Numbered from the stretch's first letter, positions 8,884 to 20,928 are shown. The stretch is DNA of 64,000 bases from Brevibacillus sp. DP1.3A (GCF_013284245.2 NZ_CP085876.1:4490001-4554000); one strand, 5' to 3'. The notes: generated from the letters alone by a model not told the origin. Translations and numbers: made by a program.

Positions 8884-9798
8884 CTACAGTCGCAACCACG
8901 CATACCAATATCCACGCGTGAAGAAGAACAATGTTGACGCGATGAACACCTTAATGAACAGCAGCAATTGAATCATATCCCGCTTCGCTTCTTGAATATA
9001 CAGAGCCTGTATCTCAGCACCAAAGAAAAAGGCAAGTCCACATACAGCAAATACTCCCGCCCATTTCGCATTGGCCTTATTCATCAAGAAGCCCATACCT
9101 GTGAGCAAGCACGCAAGCGGTACCCAGTACAACTCCGATTTCCACCATGTATAGTCCATCCCTACCCGCTGAACGGTTGTAATGCCATATAAGATGGCCA
9201 AACCCAGTAACCCTGCATAGAGCAAATAAGCATAGCCGAAAACAATTGCGCTGATGCACAGTAACATGCAAACGAAGCCTAAATAGAACAGGACAAACGG
9301 CATACTACCATCCAGTTTTTGGATACAATAAACGCCCCCTGCGATCAAGATCAGAAAAGACAAAGCCAGGAATAAATGCGTCAATGGCGGGGCTGACCTT
9401 CGATAAACGAGTCCCAGAATATAGAAAACAAGAGCGAAACAGGCAAAGATGGTAATTTGCATTGGGGTTTGAAAACGGTTAAAATGAAAAGCAAGTAAGA
9501 TCAAACCAGCAATGACAAAGGCACCAAGGAGCCATGCCACTACCATTTTCCCCGTCACTGGAGAGACAGTTCTAGGTGAATATGTATTTGTGACAGATGA
9601 TGTTGAATTGACTTTTCCTGACAGCACACCCGGTGCCGTTCCCATTCGCTCATTCCCGCCTGCGGACGCCGGTGTATTTGGCCGATCCCCTTCTGTATAC
9701 AGATTTAACAAGAAGATGCAGTAATGTTCAGGCAGTAAATGGTTGCGCCGCCAGTTTTCAATTTCGGCGATAATCGTGCGCTTGCGCTGGTCGTCCAA
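8884..9798 (-). CDS. polytopic membrane protein, unknown function
   Basis: A 304-residue protein starting at TTG after AGGAGGGG. The first 60 residues are soluble, with IENWRRNHLLPEHYCIFLLNLYTEG, a motif reminiscent of the N-terminus of DUF2157-type membrane proteins. A low-complexity Ser/Thr/Pro linker follows. From residue about 82 onward there are some eight closely packed transmembrane helices to the C-terminus. It lies downstream of sigA but beyond the sigA terminator, so it is probably a separate unit. No transport or enzyme motif is visible. Confidence 0.7.
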   Translation of the reverse strand: MDDQRKRTIIAEIENWRRNHLLPEHYCIFLLNLYTEGDRPNTPASAGGNERMGTAPGVLSGKVNSTSSVTNTYSPRTVSPVTGKMVVAWLLGAFVIAGLILLAFHFNRFQTPMQITIFACFALVFYILGLVYRRSAPPLTHLFLALSFLILIAGGVYCIQKLDGSMPFVLFYLGFVCMLLCISAIVFGYAYLLYAGLLGLAILYGITTVQRVGMDYTWWKSELYWVPLACLLTGMGFLMNKANAKWAGVFAVCGLAFFFGAEIQALYIQEAKRDMIQLLLFIKVFIASTLFFFTRGYWYAWLRL

Positions 9799-9842
9799 CG
9801 CGGCCCCTCCTAACTACGACAAAAAGTGTTTACCTTCATGAA

Positions 9843-9872
9843 TAAGAAAAGCCTACGTCGGCTAACGTAGGC
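9843..9872 (-). terminator. intrinsic terminator of the dnaG-sigA operon
   Basis: GCCTACG (9851-9857) pairs with CGTAGGC (9866-9872), followed on the minus strand by a T-rich tail, 20 bases after the sigA stop codon. Confidence 0.8.
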
Positions 9873-9891
9873 CACATACTTCTTATATCGG

Positions 9892-11022
9892 TTATTCCAA
9901 GAAATCTTTTAAGCGTTTACTTCTACTCGGATGACGCAATTTGCGAAGAGCTTTTGCTTCGATCTGACGAATCCGTTCACGGGTTACGCCAAACACTTTC
10001 CCTACCTCTTCTAACGTCCGTGTACGACCGTCATCTAATCCAAAACGCAGACGCAGTACGTTTTCTTCCCGGTCTGTTAATGTATCCAATACATCTTCCA
10101 ACTGTTCCTTCAAAAGTTCATAGGCAGCTGCATCAGATGGTTCCAATGCATCCTGATCCTCAATGAAATCACCTAAGTGGGAATCGTCTTCTTCCCCAAT
10201 TGGAGTCTCCAGGGATACTGGCTCTTGAGCAATCTTCATGATTTCCCGAACTTTTTCCGGAGTGAGATCCATTTTTTCAGCGATTTCTTCTGGCATAGGT
10301 TCACGACCTAGCTCTTGCAGAAGCTGACGGGAAACGCGGATTAACTTATTGATCGTTTCCACCATATGAACCGGAATCCGGATCGTTCTGGCCTGGTCTG
10401 CAATGGCACGGGTAATCGCTTGGCGAATCCACCAGGTCGCATACGTACTGAACTTGTAGCCTTTGCGATAGTCAAACTTTTCCACCGCTTTAATCAGACC
10501 CATGTTTCCTTCTTGAATCAAGTCGAGGAATAGCATGCCGCGTCCTACATAACGCTTCGCAATCGATACAACCAATCGCAAGTTCGCCTCAGCCAGACGT
10601 CTTTTGGCTTCCTCATCACCTTGTTCAATTCGCTGTGCCAGTTTAATCTCCTCTTCTGCGGAGAGCAGAGGAACTCGACCAATTTCCTTCAGATACATCC
10701 GTACAGGGTCATTGATCTTAATTCCAGGTGGAACGGAGAGATCGTCATAGTCGAATTCTTCGTTGTCCTCGTCCTTGATGATCATTTGATCGACTTCATC
10801 GTCGTCATCTTCATTCTCATTGTTGTTAATCTCAATGCCTTGATCACCAAGATATTCAAAAAACTCATCCATTTGATCAGAATCCTGCTCGAAACCTGCC
10901 AGGCGAGCAGTAATCTCCTTATACGACAGTGCGCCGCGTTTCTTGCCTAATTCGACCAACTGTTCCTTCACTTGTTCGATGGACGTTGCTTCCATGTCGG
11001 AAGTAATATTTTGCTTGTTCAT
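9892..11022 (-). CDS. sigA: primary sigma factor SigA (RpoD)
   Basis: The vegetative sigma-70 factor that directs RNA polymerase to housekeeping promoters; 376 residues, the compact Gram-positive form. After an acidic region 1.1 (rich in N, E and D at about 67-95) come region 1.2 ([11 protein letters not shown]), region 2 with the [14 protein letters not shown] and [16 protein letters not shown] signatures (core binding, -10 recognition), region 3, and region 4.2 with the [18 protein letters not shown] helix-turn-helix for the -35 box. RBS GAAGGAGGG precedes the ATG. It follows dnaG by 34 bases in the conserved primase-sigma operon. Confidence 0.98.
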   Translation of the reverse strand: MNKQNITSDMEATSIEQVKEQLVELGKKRGALSYKEITARLAGFEQDSDQMDEFFEYLGDQGIEINNNENEDDDDEVDQMIIKDEDNEEFDYDDLSVPPGIKINDPVRMYLKEIGRVPLLSAEEEIKLAQRIEQGDEEAKRRLAEANLRLVVSIAKRYVGRGMLFLDLIQEGNMGLIKAVEKFDYRKGYKFSTYATWWIRQAITRAIADQARTIRIPVHMVETINKLIRVSRQLLQELGREPMPEEIAEKMDLTPEKVREIMKIAQEPVSLETPIGEEDDSHLGDFIEDQDALEPSDAAAYELLKEQLEDVLDTLTDREENVLRLRFGLDDGRTRTLEEVGKVFGVTRERIRQIEAKALRKLRHPSRSKRLKDFLE

Positions 11023-11056
11023 CTACTTTCCCTCCTTCCCCGGGAATGATCTGAAG

Positions 11057-12931
11057 CTACCCTTCTTTTAAAGCATTTTCCAATTCAAGAATCTTCATCC
11101 CTGTAACGGCTGCTTGAAGTTCAAGTTGTTTGCGCGCATCCTCGCTGTCCGCTGCGGCCGCTTGGAGGTGTAAGCTCCGCTGCTCATCGCGCAATCGTTC
11201 CAACTCGGCACGCTTCGGGTAGTTATTCACTTGTTTGATGTAGTCACCGATCTCTAATTCAGATACGTCGTTGTTGCACTCCATCATGGCCAATCCCGAG
11301 GCTAATTGCTTTAACAAATCGTCTTGCACATAATGTATAAACTTTCCAGGGTCTTCCGGGTTTCCCTCTGCATAGTAGGCGTACAGGTAGGCAGCCAGCG
11401 CATCGTGTTCATCCACTTGAAAGTGGGCGCTGCATTCTTGTTGGACGCGGGCGGCTATTTCTTCGTTCCGCATCATGTAGTAAAGCAGCATGCGCTCAGC
11501 CGTGTGATAAGCGGGTGGCAGTGTTTTCGCGAGCGTAACTTTGCCATTATTTATACTATTATTCCATGCTGGCGTCACTTTATCCCTTTGGCGCTCACTT
11601 TTTTGCTGATTATAAGCGCGTTTGGACTCCCATTTGAGATCACCGAGAGTAAGGGAGTATTCTTCTGCCAATTGCCGTTGATACATGTCCCGTTCCACCG
11701 GGCTGTTGAGCTCGTTGATGATCTCGACCGCCTTCGCGATTAAGCGAGCTTTGTCCGTCTCATCTTTTATTACGAACTGACTGCGTAAATGTTTCAGACG
11801 GAAAGCCGTAATTGGCATCGCCTGTAACAATACCTGCTGGGAAAATGCTTCAGCCCCATGCTGGCGGATGTAATCATCCGGGTCTACTCCTTGTGGAAGT
11901 GGAGCAACTCGAACGATCAAACCGGCTTGCTGCAAAACGTGAATCGCTTTGCTCGTTGCTTCTTGTCCTGCAGCATCTCCGTCATAACAAAGTACGACTG
12001 ATTCTGTATTGCGACGAAGAATTCTGGCCTGCTGCTCCGTCAAGGCTGTTCCCAAAGTGGCAATGCCTTGCATAAAACCCGCCTGCCATGCCGATATGAC
12101 ATCGACATATCCTTCAAACAACAGCGCCTCTTTTCTCTTTCTAATAATGGGGCGCGCACGATGAAGATTAAACAGCGTAGCGCTTTTGTTGAACAAAAGG
12201 CTTTCCGGGCTATTCAGATACTTGGGTTGAGACTTTTGGTTGGAATTGGGGTTCGATCCTTGCAGTAAGCGCCCACCAAATCCGATGACGTTACCTTGAG
12301 AATCCTGGATCGGAAACATGATACGACCTCGAAAGCGATCAAAGATTTTTCCTGCTTCGCTCCTGGCCAAAAGCCCTGCTTCCACCATCAATTCCTGCGA
12401 AAATCCCCGCTTTGTCAACTGCTGCGTCACGAAATCCCAGGAATCCGGGGCGAATCCGATTTGGTATTCGGCGATTGTCGCCTCAGACATTCCGCGCTTC
12501 GCGAGATACTTCATCGCTTCTGCGCCATAAGGGGTTTTCGTAAGCACGTAGTGGTAGAGGCGTGAAACGAACGTATGCGCTTCCTGCATCGCATGTTTCA
12601 TCCGTTTTTCAGGTGATTCCTCTACTTGCTGCGGCTGGGGCACAGCTATCCCGGCACGCTCCGCCAATTTGTGCAGTGCCTCTGGAAAAGTCAATTGCTC
12701 CAGTTTCATTAAAAAGGAAAAGATATCCCCACCTGCTCCACAGCCAAAGCAATGAAAAAACTGTCGCTCTGCATTTACGTTGAAGGAAGGGCTCTTTTCA
12801 GAGTGAAACGGACATAGACCGAGAAAGGCACGACCGCTTTTTCTCAGTTGAACGTACTCTCCTACAACGTCTACGATGTCGACAGCGGCACGCACTTGAT
12901 TTACAAATTCATCTGAAGTGGGACCAGTCAT
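11057..12931 (-). CDS. dnaG: DNA primase DnaG
   Basis: A 624-residue primase that makes RNA primers at the replication fork. The N-terminal CHC2 zinc finger is visible as C40-x2-H43...C61-x2-C64. The TOPRIM catalytic core includes LLFEGYVDVISAWQAG and SVVLCYDGDAAGQEA, with metal-binding acidic residues. The C-terminal helical region, ending LELENALKEG, is the DnaB helicase-binding domain. RBS AAAGGTGG precedes the ATG. It is the first gene of the dnaG-sigA unit; the 200-base gap upstream holds no gene and no promoter I could defend. Confidence 0.97.
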   Translation of the reverse strand: MTGPTSDEFVNQVRAAVDIVDVVGEYVQLRKSGRAFLGLCPFHSEKSPSFNVNAERQFFHCFGCGAGGDIFSFLMKLEQLTFPEALHKLAERAGIAVPQPQQVEESPEKRMKHAMQEAHTFVSRLYHYVLTKTPYGAEAMKYLAKRGMSEATIAEYQIGFAPDSWDFVTQQLTKRGFSQELMVEAGLLARSEAGKIFDRFRGRIMFPIQDSQGNVIGFGGRLLQGSNPNSNQKSQPKYLNSPESLLFNKSATLFNLHRARPIIRKRKEALLFEGYVDVISAWQAGFMQGIATLGTALTEQQARILRRNTESVVLCYDGDAAGQEATSKAIHVLQQAGLIVRVAPLPQGVDPDDYIRQHGAEAFSQQVLLQAMPITAFRLKHLRSQFVIKDETDKARLIAKAVEIINELNSPVERDMYQRQLAEEYSLTLGDLKWESKRAYNQQKSERQRDKVTPAWNNSINNGKVTLAKTLPPAYHTAERMLLYYMMRNEEIAARVQQECSAHFQVDEHDALAAYLYAYYAEGNPEDPGKFIHYVQDDLLKQLASGLAMMECNNDVSELEIGDYIKQVNNYPKRAELERLRDEQRSLHLQAAAADSEDARKQLELQAAVTGMKILELENALKEG

Positions 12932-13134
12932 GTCTTTCCACCTTTATAAGGAGAATCGCACGTGAGAATATTTAGTTCGTCAAAATTCGTCAATTTCCTT
13001 CTTTGCATCAAACTTCTTTTCTTCTTTTCTACTTTTCCACATTTCTAAGTGCAATAAACGCTGAGAAACTCACGTATGATAAGTACCTCGGCTAATTGAT
13101 TTTCTACAAAAAACGTCAAAATCCTTCTTTCGGC

Positions 13135-13971
13135 CTATTTCCTTTCATTACGGAGATTGTTTTTTCTAATCATCTCCAAAATGATGTTTGCCGTTTCTTC
13201 CACTGCCTTGTTGGATACATCGATCACGGTACATCCGAGGCGCTCAATAATGCGCTTGGAATAAGCCAGTTCTTCGGCAATCCGTTCGAGGTTGGCGTAA
13301 TTTGCTTGTGCAGTCAATCCCAGTGCCTTCAGACGCTCTGTCCGAATGCCGTTCAGCTGCTCCGGGTTGATGGTAAGTCCAATACACCGTTCTATTGGCA
13401 GTTGGAACAATTCTTCTGGCGGCTCTACTTCCGGGACAAGCGGAACATTGGCAACCTTAAGTCGCTTGTTAGCCAAATACATGGAAAGAGGCGTCTTGGA
13501 AGTACGCGAAACGCCGATCAAAACAACATCTGCGCGCAACAGGCCGCGTGGGTCCCGACCATCGTCGTATTTGACAGCAAACTCGATGGCGTCTACTTTG
13601 CGGAAATACTCTTCATCCAGTCGGCGTACCAAGCCCGGTTTTCCTGTTGGTGGCTCTTCCAACATGCCCTGCAATGTATTCATCAGAGGTCCCATTACAT
13701 CAAGTGCTGGAATTCCGTGAATAGCAGCTTGTTGTGTAATATACGCATTCAGCTCCGGAATGACCAGAGTGAACACGATCATTGCCCGCGATTCTTTTGC
13801 CGAAGCAATAATTTCGTCAATCGATTCCTTGTCTTCTATATACGGATACTTTTGTACATCAAACAAAAAACGATCAAACTGACTAGCTCCTGCGCGAACG
13901 ACAAGTTCGGCCGTTTCGCCGATGGAGTCTGAGACTACATAGATGAGCTGTCCTTGCTGTTTACCTTGCAT
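13135..13971 (-). CDS. pyruvate, phosphate dikinase regulatory protein (YqfL/PpsR family)
   Basis: A 278-residue bifunctional Ser/Thr kinase-pyrophosphorylase of the DUF299 family, which inactivates and reactivates pyruvate,phosphate dikinase or PEP synthetase by phosphorylation of a threonine. Visible signatures are the N-terminal YVVSDSIGETAELV and the P-loop-like GVSRTSKTPLSMYLANK near 153-169, a hallmark of the family. GGAGGAG lies before the ATG. It is encoded 11 bases after the ccpN stop codon, the conserved ccpN-yqfL pairing of gluconeogenic control. The actual target kinase is not in the window. Confidence 0.92.
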   Translation of the reverse strand: MQGKQQGQLIYVVSDSIGETAELVVRAGASQFDRFLFDVQKYPYIEDKESIDEIIASAKESRAMIVFTLVIPELNAYITQQAAIHGIPALDVMGPLMNTLQGMLEEPPTGKPGLVRRLDEEYFRKVDAIEFAVKYDDGRDPRGLLRADVVLIGVSRTSKTPLSMYLANKRLKVANVPLVPEVEPPEELFQLPIERCIGLTINPEQLNGIRTERLKALGLTAQANYANLERIAEELAYSKRIIERLGCTVIDVSNKAVEETANIILEMIRKNNLRNERK

Positions 13972-13982
13972 CGCTTCTCCTC

Positions 13983-14627
13983 CTACACTTTCGGTTCGCT
14001 ACCCAATTCTACAAATGCTTTCGCGATCGTCGTCTTGGTGACGCGCCCCAACAGCTCCATTTGCTTCGGATCTTCCTCGCTCGGCCTGACAACAGGCAGA
14101 GAATCGATCTGAAAATCAATCAGCTTTTTGGCGGCTGCGTACAAGGTCTCATCAGGTGCGCATGTAATGATATTCGGCATCCTAGACATGATAATGCTGA
14201 CCGGTACATCCTCCAGCGTCTTATTGCCTAAAGAAGCCCGCAGGAGGTCTTTTCGTGAGATCACGCCAGCCAAATATCCTTTTTGATTGACGACGAATAA
14301 CGTGCCAACATCCTCCAAAAAGAGGGTAACGATGGCGTCGTAAGCCGAGGCGGATTCGGAAACCACGATCGGTACCGCCTTGTAGTCATTGACGAGAAGC
14401 TTGTGAAGCCGTTCACTTATGACTGAGCTTGCGGGTCTGCCGGCATAAAAATACCCGACCCGAGGTCTGGCTTCTAGATATCCTGACATTGTGAGGATGG
14501 ATAAATCAGGGCGTAGCGTCGCGCGAGTCAAATTCAGTCGCTCCGCGATATGCTCTCCTGTTATCGGTCCGTCATCCTTCACTATCTGTAAGATGTGCTC
14601 TTGTCGTTTGGTAAGCTCGATGACCAA
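13983..14627 (-). CDS. ccpN: transcriptional regulator CcpN (HTH plus two CBS domains)
   Basis: A 214-residue repressor of gluconeogenic genes in glucose-grown Bacilli. The N-terminal winged helix (about 5-62: KRQEHILQIVKDDGPITGEHIAERLNLTR in outline) is followed by two CBS domains (about 78-140 and 145-205) that bind adenine nucleotides in the family. The only possible start in frame is TTG at 14627, directly abutting GGGGTGA, an unusually tight arrangement that would favour low expression. It leads the ccpN-yqfL pair. Confidence 0.93.
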   Translation of the reverse strand: MVIELTKRQEHILQIVKDDGPITGEHIAERLNLTRATLRPDLSILTMSGYLEARPRVGYFYAGRPASSVISERLHKLLVNDYKAVPIVVSESASAYDAIVTLFLEDVGTLFVVNQKGYLAGVISRKDLLRASLGNKTLEDVPVSIIMSRMPNIITCAPDETLYAAAKKLIDFQIDSLPVVRPSEEDPKQMELLGRVTKTTIAKAFVELGSEPKV

Positions 14628-14699
14628 TCACCCCGGTTCTGTCTTTACCTCTTCCTAGTATTACTCTATTCGACGGGATATTCCTTCTTTCACGCGGAA

Positions 14700-14746
14700 A
14701 AAAGGTGCCCCCGCCTGATTTTCAGACGAAGGGCACCGGTTTTATT
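14700..14746. terminator. intrinsic terminator of glyQS
   Basis: GGTGCCC (14704-14710) pairs with GGGCACC (14731-14737), with an A-run on the left and T-run on the right, just beyond the glyS stop codon. It separates glyQS from ccpN. Confidence 0.85.
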
Positions 14747-14750
14747 TTGT

Positions 14751-16820
14751 TTACGCGAATACAACTTTGGAAAAATCTGCGTAGCGATAAAGCACACGAG
14801 AAAGCTGCAAGAGAAGTCCCAGACGATTCGCACGAACAGCCTGATCTTCGGCCATAACCATTACCTTATCAAAGAATGCGTTGATCGGCTGGCGCAAGGT
14901 TGACAAGGTAGCGAGCACCTTCTCTTGATCCTTCAGACCCTCTACATCCTTTTGAACAGCTTGGAATGCCTGATACAAGGCACGTTCTACATCTTCTGCG
15001 AACAGAGCTTCGCTGACTTGGTCTGCTTCCGCTTTTTGTGCCAGATTGTTCACCCGGTTAAACTGCTCCACAATCAGCTTGAATTCCTCTGTTTGTACCG
15101 CTCCCATCAATGCTTTAGCTTTTGCCAGCACCTCTGGAACCACTGTCAGGTCGGCAGCAAGAACGGCATCGATGACATCGTAGCGAACGCCATGATCCTG
15201 CAAGACGTTTTTCAAACGGAGTGCGAAGAAGTCTACGAGGTCTTTTTTCACGTCTTCTGCCGCTCTCTTGTTTACGCCTTGCGTTACATAGCCTTCCATC
15301 GCAGCATTCCACAGATCGGCAAGGGAAATTTGCCAGTCAAGCTCCACCAAAATCGTAACGATCCCCGCTGCCATTCGGCGCAGGCCATACGGGTCCTGTG
15401 AGCCAGTAGGCACAATACCGATTGAGAAGCAGCCTACGATCGTGTCCATCTTGTCAGCTAGACTGACGATAGCGCCTTGGGCGGAAGCAGGCATTTTGTC
15501 CCCTGCAAAACGCGGGAGGTAATGCTCGAATACGCCACTTGCGACAACGTCGGACTCACCCGCTTTGCGTGCGTAATCTTCACCCATAATCCCTTGCAGT
15601 TCAGGGAATTCACCTACCATGTTGGTAACGAGGTCAAATTTTGCGATTTCTGCAATACGGTCTACCTGTTTGGTTTCTTCTGCGCTCACACCCAGCTTGC
15701 TTGCAATTTGCGCAGCTGTTTTGCGTACACGGCGAACTTTATCACCGATTGTTCCCAGCTCTTCATGGTAAACGATTGTCTCCAAACGTTTCAGGCAGCT
15801 CTCAATGGACAACTTTTGGTCTTCCACGTAGAAGAAACGAGCATCGGACAGGCGTGCGCGAAGGACTTTTTCATTCCCTTTCGCTACGTTTTCCAGAGCG
15901 CGGCTGTCTCCGTTACGCACTGTCACAAAATGATTCAGCAATTGGCCCTGAGCGTTTTCAACAGGGAAATAACGCTGGTGCTCACGCATGGAGGTAACCA
16001 AAACCTCACGTGGAATGGAAAGGAATTCTTGCTCAAACGTACCATAAAGAGCGGTAGGATATTCTACAAGATGGACTACCTCATCCAGAAGTCCTTCGTC
16101 CATTGGAATCGTCCAGCCATTTTCCTTCTCCAAGCGATGAATCTGTTCTACAATCGCTGCTCTGCGCTCGTCGGGATTCACCATGACATACTGCTCAGCC
16201 AGCTTGCTCACGTATTCGCTTGGGTGATTCAACGTAACCTCTGTTCCCAAGAAGCGGTGTCCACGAGTAACGCGCCCGCTTTTTACGCCTGCAATCTCCA
16301 GATCGATCAATTCATCGCCGAACAAAGCAACCAGCCAACGAATCGGACGAAGGTATTTCAAATCGCGTGCGCCCCAGCGCATGTTTTTCGGGAAGCTCAT
16401 ACCGGTGATTACTTCAGCCAGTTGCGGCAAAAGCTCGGTAGTCGGTTTTCCCGCTTCGGATTTGCGTGCGTGAACATACTCGATTCCGTTTACTTCTTTA
16501 TAATACAGTTGGTCAGGCTCAACATTGTTGCTTCTTGCAAAGCCGAGTGCTGCCTTGGACCAGTTGCCCGCTTCATCTTGTGCGATTTTGCGTGCAGGGC
16601 CTTTCGCTTCATCATTGCGGTCAGGTTGCTTTTCTGCCAATCCATTGATCAACAGGGCAAAACGACGAGGTGTCTCCAATGCCGTAATTTGATCAAACGG
16701 CACACGCTCAGCAGTCAGCCACTTTTCTACTTTTTCCTTGAATTGTGCCGCTGCTTGTGCAACAAAACGAGCAGGCATTTCTTCCAAACCAACCTCTACG
16801 AGTAGATCGCGCTTACTCAT
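14751..16820 (-). CDS. glyS: glycine--tRNA ligase beta subunit
   Basis: The 689-residue beta chain of the heterotetrameric bacterial glycyl-tRNA synthetase, which charges tRNA-Gly. It begins [19 protein letters not shown], the conserved N-terminus, carries an HD-like domain in the middle ([14 protein letters not shown]) and ends with the anticodon-binding DALR-type helical domain with RANRLGLL. The start ATG has GGGAGAGG upstream and overlaps the end of glyQ by 8 bases, giving translational coupling for equal subunit supply. Confidence 0.97.
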   Translation of the reverse strand: MSKRDLLVEVGLEEMPARFVAQAAAQFKEKVEKWLTAERVPFDQITALETPRRFALLINGLAEKQPDRNDEAKGPARKIAQDEAGNWSKAALGFARSNNVEPDQLYYKEVNGIEYVHARKSEAGKPTTELLPQLAEVITGMSFPKNMRWGARDLKYLRPIRWLVALFGDELIDLEIAGVKSGRVTRGHRFLGTEVTLNHPSEYVSKLAEQYVMVNPDERRAAIVEQIHRLEKENGWTIPMDEGLLDEVVHLVEYPTALYGTFEQEFLSIPREVLVTSMREHQRYFPVENAQGQLLNHFVTVRNGDSRALENVAKGNEKVLRARLSDARFFYVEDQKLSIESCLKRLETIVYHEELGTIGDKVRRVRKTAAQIASKLGVSAEETKQVDRIAEIAKFDLVTNMVGEFPELQGIMGEDYARKAGESDVVASGVFEHYLPRFAGDKMPASAQGAIVSLADKMDTIVGCFSIGIVPTGSQDPYGLRRMAAGIVTILVELDWQISLADLWNAAMEGYVTQGVNKRAAEDVKKDLVDFFALRLKNVLQDHGVRYDVIDAVLAADLTVVPEVLAKAKALMGAVQTEEFKLIVEQFNRVNNLAQKAEADQVSEALFAEDVERALYQAFQAVQKDVEGLKDQEKVLATLSTLRQPINAFFDKVMVMAEDQAVRANRLGLLLQLSRVLYRYADFSKVVFA

Positions 16821-17745
16821 TTGTATCCTCTCCCTTCACCTGATTCACTAGATCCGCAGCGTCTGCATTGCCTTTTTGCAAAAGCGGGAAACCGAGGCGC
16901 TCACGCTCTTTATAGTAGGTTTGTGCTACTTCACGAGACAGATTGCGTACACGAGCGATATAGCCCGTACGCTCCGTCACACTGATCGCTCCACGCGCAT
17001 CAAGCAAGTTGAAGGTGTGAGAGCATTTCAATACGTAGTCATAAGCCGGGTAAACCAGTCGCTCCGCCATCAGTCTTTTTGCTTCTGCCTCATACGTATT
17101 GTAGAGAGAGAACAGCATGTCGACATCAGACAGCTCGAATGTGTATTTGGAATGCTCGTATTCTGGTTGCAAGAATACATCTCCGTACGTATACCCGTTG
17201 CACCATTCCAGATCGAACACATTTTCTTTCTCCTGAATATAGGAAGCCAAACGCTCCAGTCCGTAAGTCAGCTCGACTGCCACTGGTTTACATTCCAGAC
17301 CGCCCACTTGCTGGAAGTACGTGAACTGAGTGATCTCCATTCCGTCTAGCCAAACTTCCCAGCCTAAGCCCCATGCTCCGAGGCCAGGGTGCTCCCAGTT
17401 GTCCTCTACAAATCGGATATCATGCTCTAGTGGATCGATTCCGAGTTCGCGCAAGCTCTCCAGGTACAGCTCCTGAATATTGTCCGGCGATGGCTTCATG
17501 ATTACTTGGAACTGGTGATGCTGGTACAAACGGTTCGGGTTTTCCCCATAGCGTCCGTCAGCCGGGCGACGGGAAGGCTCTACATATGCCACATTCCACG
17601 GCTCAGGCCCAATGGAACGAAGGAAGGTCATTGGGTTTAGCGTACCTGCCCCTTTTTCAACGTCATATGGCTGGACAATGAGACAGTTTTGCTTTGCCCA
17701 AAAGTTTTGCAGCGTCAAAATGATGTCTTGAAATGTCATTTTCAT
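16813..17745 (-). CDS. glyQ: glycine--tRNA ligase alpha subunit
   Basis: The 310-residue catalytic alpha chain, holding the class II aminoacylation core. Characteristic stretches are [36 protein letters not shown] and [17 protein letters not shown]; the alpha subunit makes glycyl-adenylate and needs GlyS for tRNA binding. AGGAGG lies 7 bases before the ATG. Expression is controlled by the glycine T-box leader directly upstream. Confidence 0.97.
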   Translation of the reverse strand: MKMTFQDIILTLQNFWAKQNCLIVQPYDVEKGAGTLNPMTFLRSIGPEPWNVAYVEPSRRPADGRYGENPNRLYQHHQFQVIMKPSPDNIQELYLESLRELGIDPLEHDIRFVEDNWEHPGLGAWGLGWEVWLDGMEITQFTYFQQVGGLECKPVAVELTYGLERLASYIQEKENVFDLEWCNGYTYGDVFLQPEYEHSKYTFELSDVDMLFSLYNTYEAEAKRLMAERLVYPAYDYVLKCSHTFNLLDARGAISVTERTGYIARVRNLSREVAQTYYKERERLGFPLLQKGNADAADLVNQVKGEDTNE

Positions 17746-17793
17746 GCTTTATCCTCCTCTAAACTTATTAGAACTTGACTTTAAGTCGAAACT

Positions 17794-18022
17794 AAAAAAA
17801 CCTCCCGCCTCTACACTGCCTGAAGCGACAGTGTAGGGACGAGAGGATTCTCGCGGTTCCACCCTACTTGGCGAATGACTTCTTCGCCCACCTTACAATT
17901 AAATTGCTCCAGAACGCCCTTCATCAGCATGGTGACCGGGCTCCCACTATCCCCGATTCGCTATTCACAGCCAGTGGCCGACTACTCTTTTCCTTCATGG
18001 CAACATTCGGTATACAAGTTTG
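17794..18022 (-). promoter_or_regulatory. T-box riboswitch (tRNA-Gly) of glyQS
   Basis: The leader between the promoter and glyQ carries the T-box core AGGGTGGAACCGCG (complement of 17852-17865). A strong terminator stem follows, CTACACTG (17811-17818) against CAGTGTAG (17829-17836), extended by the CCTC/GAGG region, with a U-run. Stem I shows the GAA...TGGAGC framework; its specifier codon reads GGC, glycine (complement of 17916-17918), followed by a purine. Uncharged tRNA-Gly would stabilise the antiterminator and turn on glyQS. Confidence 0.93.
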
Positions 18023-18028
18023 GTTCTT

Positions 18029-18057
18029 ATCATAACGAAAACAAATTCGTATGTCAA
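18029..18057 (-). promoter_or_regulatory. sigma-A promoter of glyQS
   Basis: A consensus -35 TTGACA (complement of 18052-18057) and -10 TATGAT (complement of 18029-18034), 17 bases apart, directly after the recO stop codon. It fixes the T-box transcript start near 18022. Confidence 0.8.
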
Positions 18058-18831
18058 TTAGTCCTGATCTGATTGCGTCATTCTTTCCATACGCTCCAGT
18101 TGTTCCAGAAATGCTCGACTTTTCAGCCTGATATCCAGATACTCGTCCATGAAACTCCGTAGCACATGCTTGAGCTGGTTACGAGTAGCTGGTTTTACTT
18201 CAATGTCACCAAGCCGCTCCAAATCAAATACCTGGAACAGCCGTAACAGCTTCCAGGTAGAGGGTGTAACCGCCATGGCATACGGATCGGAAGGCTGGCA
18301 AACTGGGCACAACAGGCCACCCTGTCCCACACTGATTGCATAGGGCTCGCGCTGTTCGCCACAGTTTACACACGCCGTGAGCTGCGGGGAGATCCCCGCT
18401 ACAATTAGCATTTTGGTCTCAAAAATACGACACAGGATCTCAGCATCTCGTCCTTCATCCAAATAGCGGAACGTATGAAGGAGTAGCTGAAACAAGTAGG
18501 GATTCGGCTCCTTTTCCTGCGTCAGTCTATCCAACAGTTCTGCTATGTATGCGGCATAAGCCGTAGCAGTCAGGCTTTGCCGCATATCCCGGAACGAATC
18601 CAGCATATCTCCCTGAGAAAGATCGGGCATTCCTGTACCGGGTCCTGCCTTGCATAGATAATAACTATGCGAAAACAACTGGGAGACGGCGGCAAGACGG
18701 CTTTTGGTCTTTTTGGCACCACGGGCCATCACGCCTAATTTGCCGTTCTCCCGGGTAAACAATGTCACCACTTTACTGGACTCACCATAGTCCACACTGC
18801 GAATGACAATCCCTTCCCACTTTACAAGCAT
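18058..18831 (-). CDS. recO: DNA repair protein RecO
   Basis: A 257-residue mediator that loads RecA onto SSB-coated DNA in the RecFOR recombinational repair pathway and anneals strands. The N-terminal OB-fold ([26 protein letters not shown]) is followed by a helical domain and a zinc motif, CVNCGEQ...LLCPVCQ (about residues 150-182). It starts inside the last codons of yqzL (10-base overlap) and follows era as in Bacillus. Confidence 0.95.
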   Translation of the reverse strand: MLVKWEGIVIRSVDYGESSKVVTLFTRENGKLGVMARGAKKTKSRLAAVSQLFSHSYYLCKAGPGTGMPDLSQGDMLDSFRDMRQSLTATAYAAYIAELLDRLTQEKEPNPYLFQLLLHTFRYLDEGRDAEILCRIFETKMLIVAGISPQLTACVNCGEQREPYAISVGQGGLLCPVCQPSDPYAMAVTPSTWKLLRLFQVFDLERLGDIEVKPATRNQLKHVLRSFMDEYLDIRLKSRAFLEQLERMERMTQSDQD

Positions 18832-18977
18832 GCCTGCGTGTCACCCAATTCTTCCTGGGCGAGATCAAACGAGGCTTCCTCGCTGGAAACATCCGTTTGA
18901 TGGTGATCACGGTAGAGAAGGTAAGCATGGATGTCACCGGTTGAAGCGAAAACTCTCCAAGAAAAGTCACGAAGCAT
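18822..18977 (-). CDS. yqzL: YqzL family protein
   Basis: A 51-residue gene between era and recO, starting [20 protein letters not shown], which matches the conserved start of the short YqzL family found at this place in Bacilli. The C-terminal half is acidic ([16 protein letters not shown]). Function is unknown. The overlap with recO suggests translational coupling. Recognised from position and N-terminal pattern. Confidence 0.85.
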   Translation of the reverse strand: MLRDFSWRVFASTGDIHAYLLYRDHHQTDVSSEEASFDLAQEELGDTQACL

Positions 18978-19081
18978 GGAGCATCATCCTTTCCTATATC
19001 GGGTCTATCCACTTCCTTCTTAGAATCACCTTTGCCCGTTATTCTATGCCTTGGAAAAATTAACACATCGCGCTGGGAATA

Positions 19082-20402
<1,321 letters not shown>

Positions 20403-20547
20403 TCATATGATTGATCTTTAACATCATTCCACAACAGAATGTGTCCAATGAGACACGAAGAAACCAGACTGAAAGGTCAACTACAATGACCCGTCCGGTA
20501 CCTCATTTTGGCTTATGAAAAAATTTCTTCTTCTCTACTAGTAAAAA

Positions 20548-20919
20548 CTATCCCCATACTTTTTGCAACAGTGGCTGTCCAAATACGAGAACTCCGATGA
20601 TAAGGGACAGGATCGCGACCACAAGCACAGCTCCTGCTCCCACATCTTTGGCAATCTTCGCCTTGGCGTGCCATTCCGGGGAAGCTAAATCAACGACTGC
20701 TTCAATCGCGGTATTTACCAGCTCAAGAGAGAAGACCAGACCGATAGAAAAAAGGACCAGCAAAACATCGCTGCGGGGTATCTGCAGCCACCACGCTGCC
20801 GCTAACACCACAATGGCAGCGGCTACGTGGATTTGCATGTTTCGCTGTGTCCGTACGGTATAGGAAATCCCTTGCAGAGCGTAGGTGAAGCTGCGAGTCA
20901 ATCGTCGCCATTCCTTCAA
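20548..20919 (-). CDS. dgkA: undecaprenol/diacylglycerol kinase (DgkA type)
   Basis: A 123-residue integral membrane kinase with three helices; in Gram-positives this type phosphorylates undecaprenol to recycle the lipid carrier for wall synthesis. Family signatures are FTYALQGI (N-terminal), the central E-x-x-N-T-A-I-E-A-V-V-D (ELVNTAIEAVVDL) and KDVGAGAVLV. TTG start after GGAG. It overlaps neither neighbour but lies 10 bases after ybeY. Substrate (undecaprenol versus diacylglycerol) is inferred from phylum. Confidence 0.93.
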   Translation of the reverse strand: MKEWRRLTRSFTYALQGISYTVRTQRNMQIHVAAAIVVLAAAWWLQIPRSDVLLVLFSIGLVFSLELVNTAIEAVVDLASPEWHAKAKIAKDVGAGAVLVVAILSLIIGVLVFGQPLLQKVWG

Positions 20920-20928
20920 CGTAATCTC

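Noticed and set aside
13096..13932. 278-codon open frame on the plus strand
   Set aside because: Antisense to the pyruvate,phosphate dikinase regulatory gene, which has its P-loop signature and conserved context.
15477..16805. 442-codon open frame on the plus strand
   Set aside because: Antisense to glyS, with no motif or ribosome binding site.
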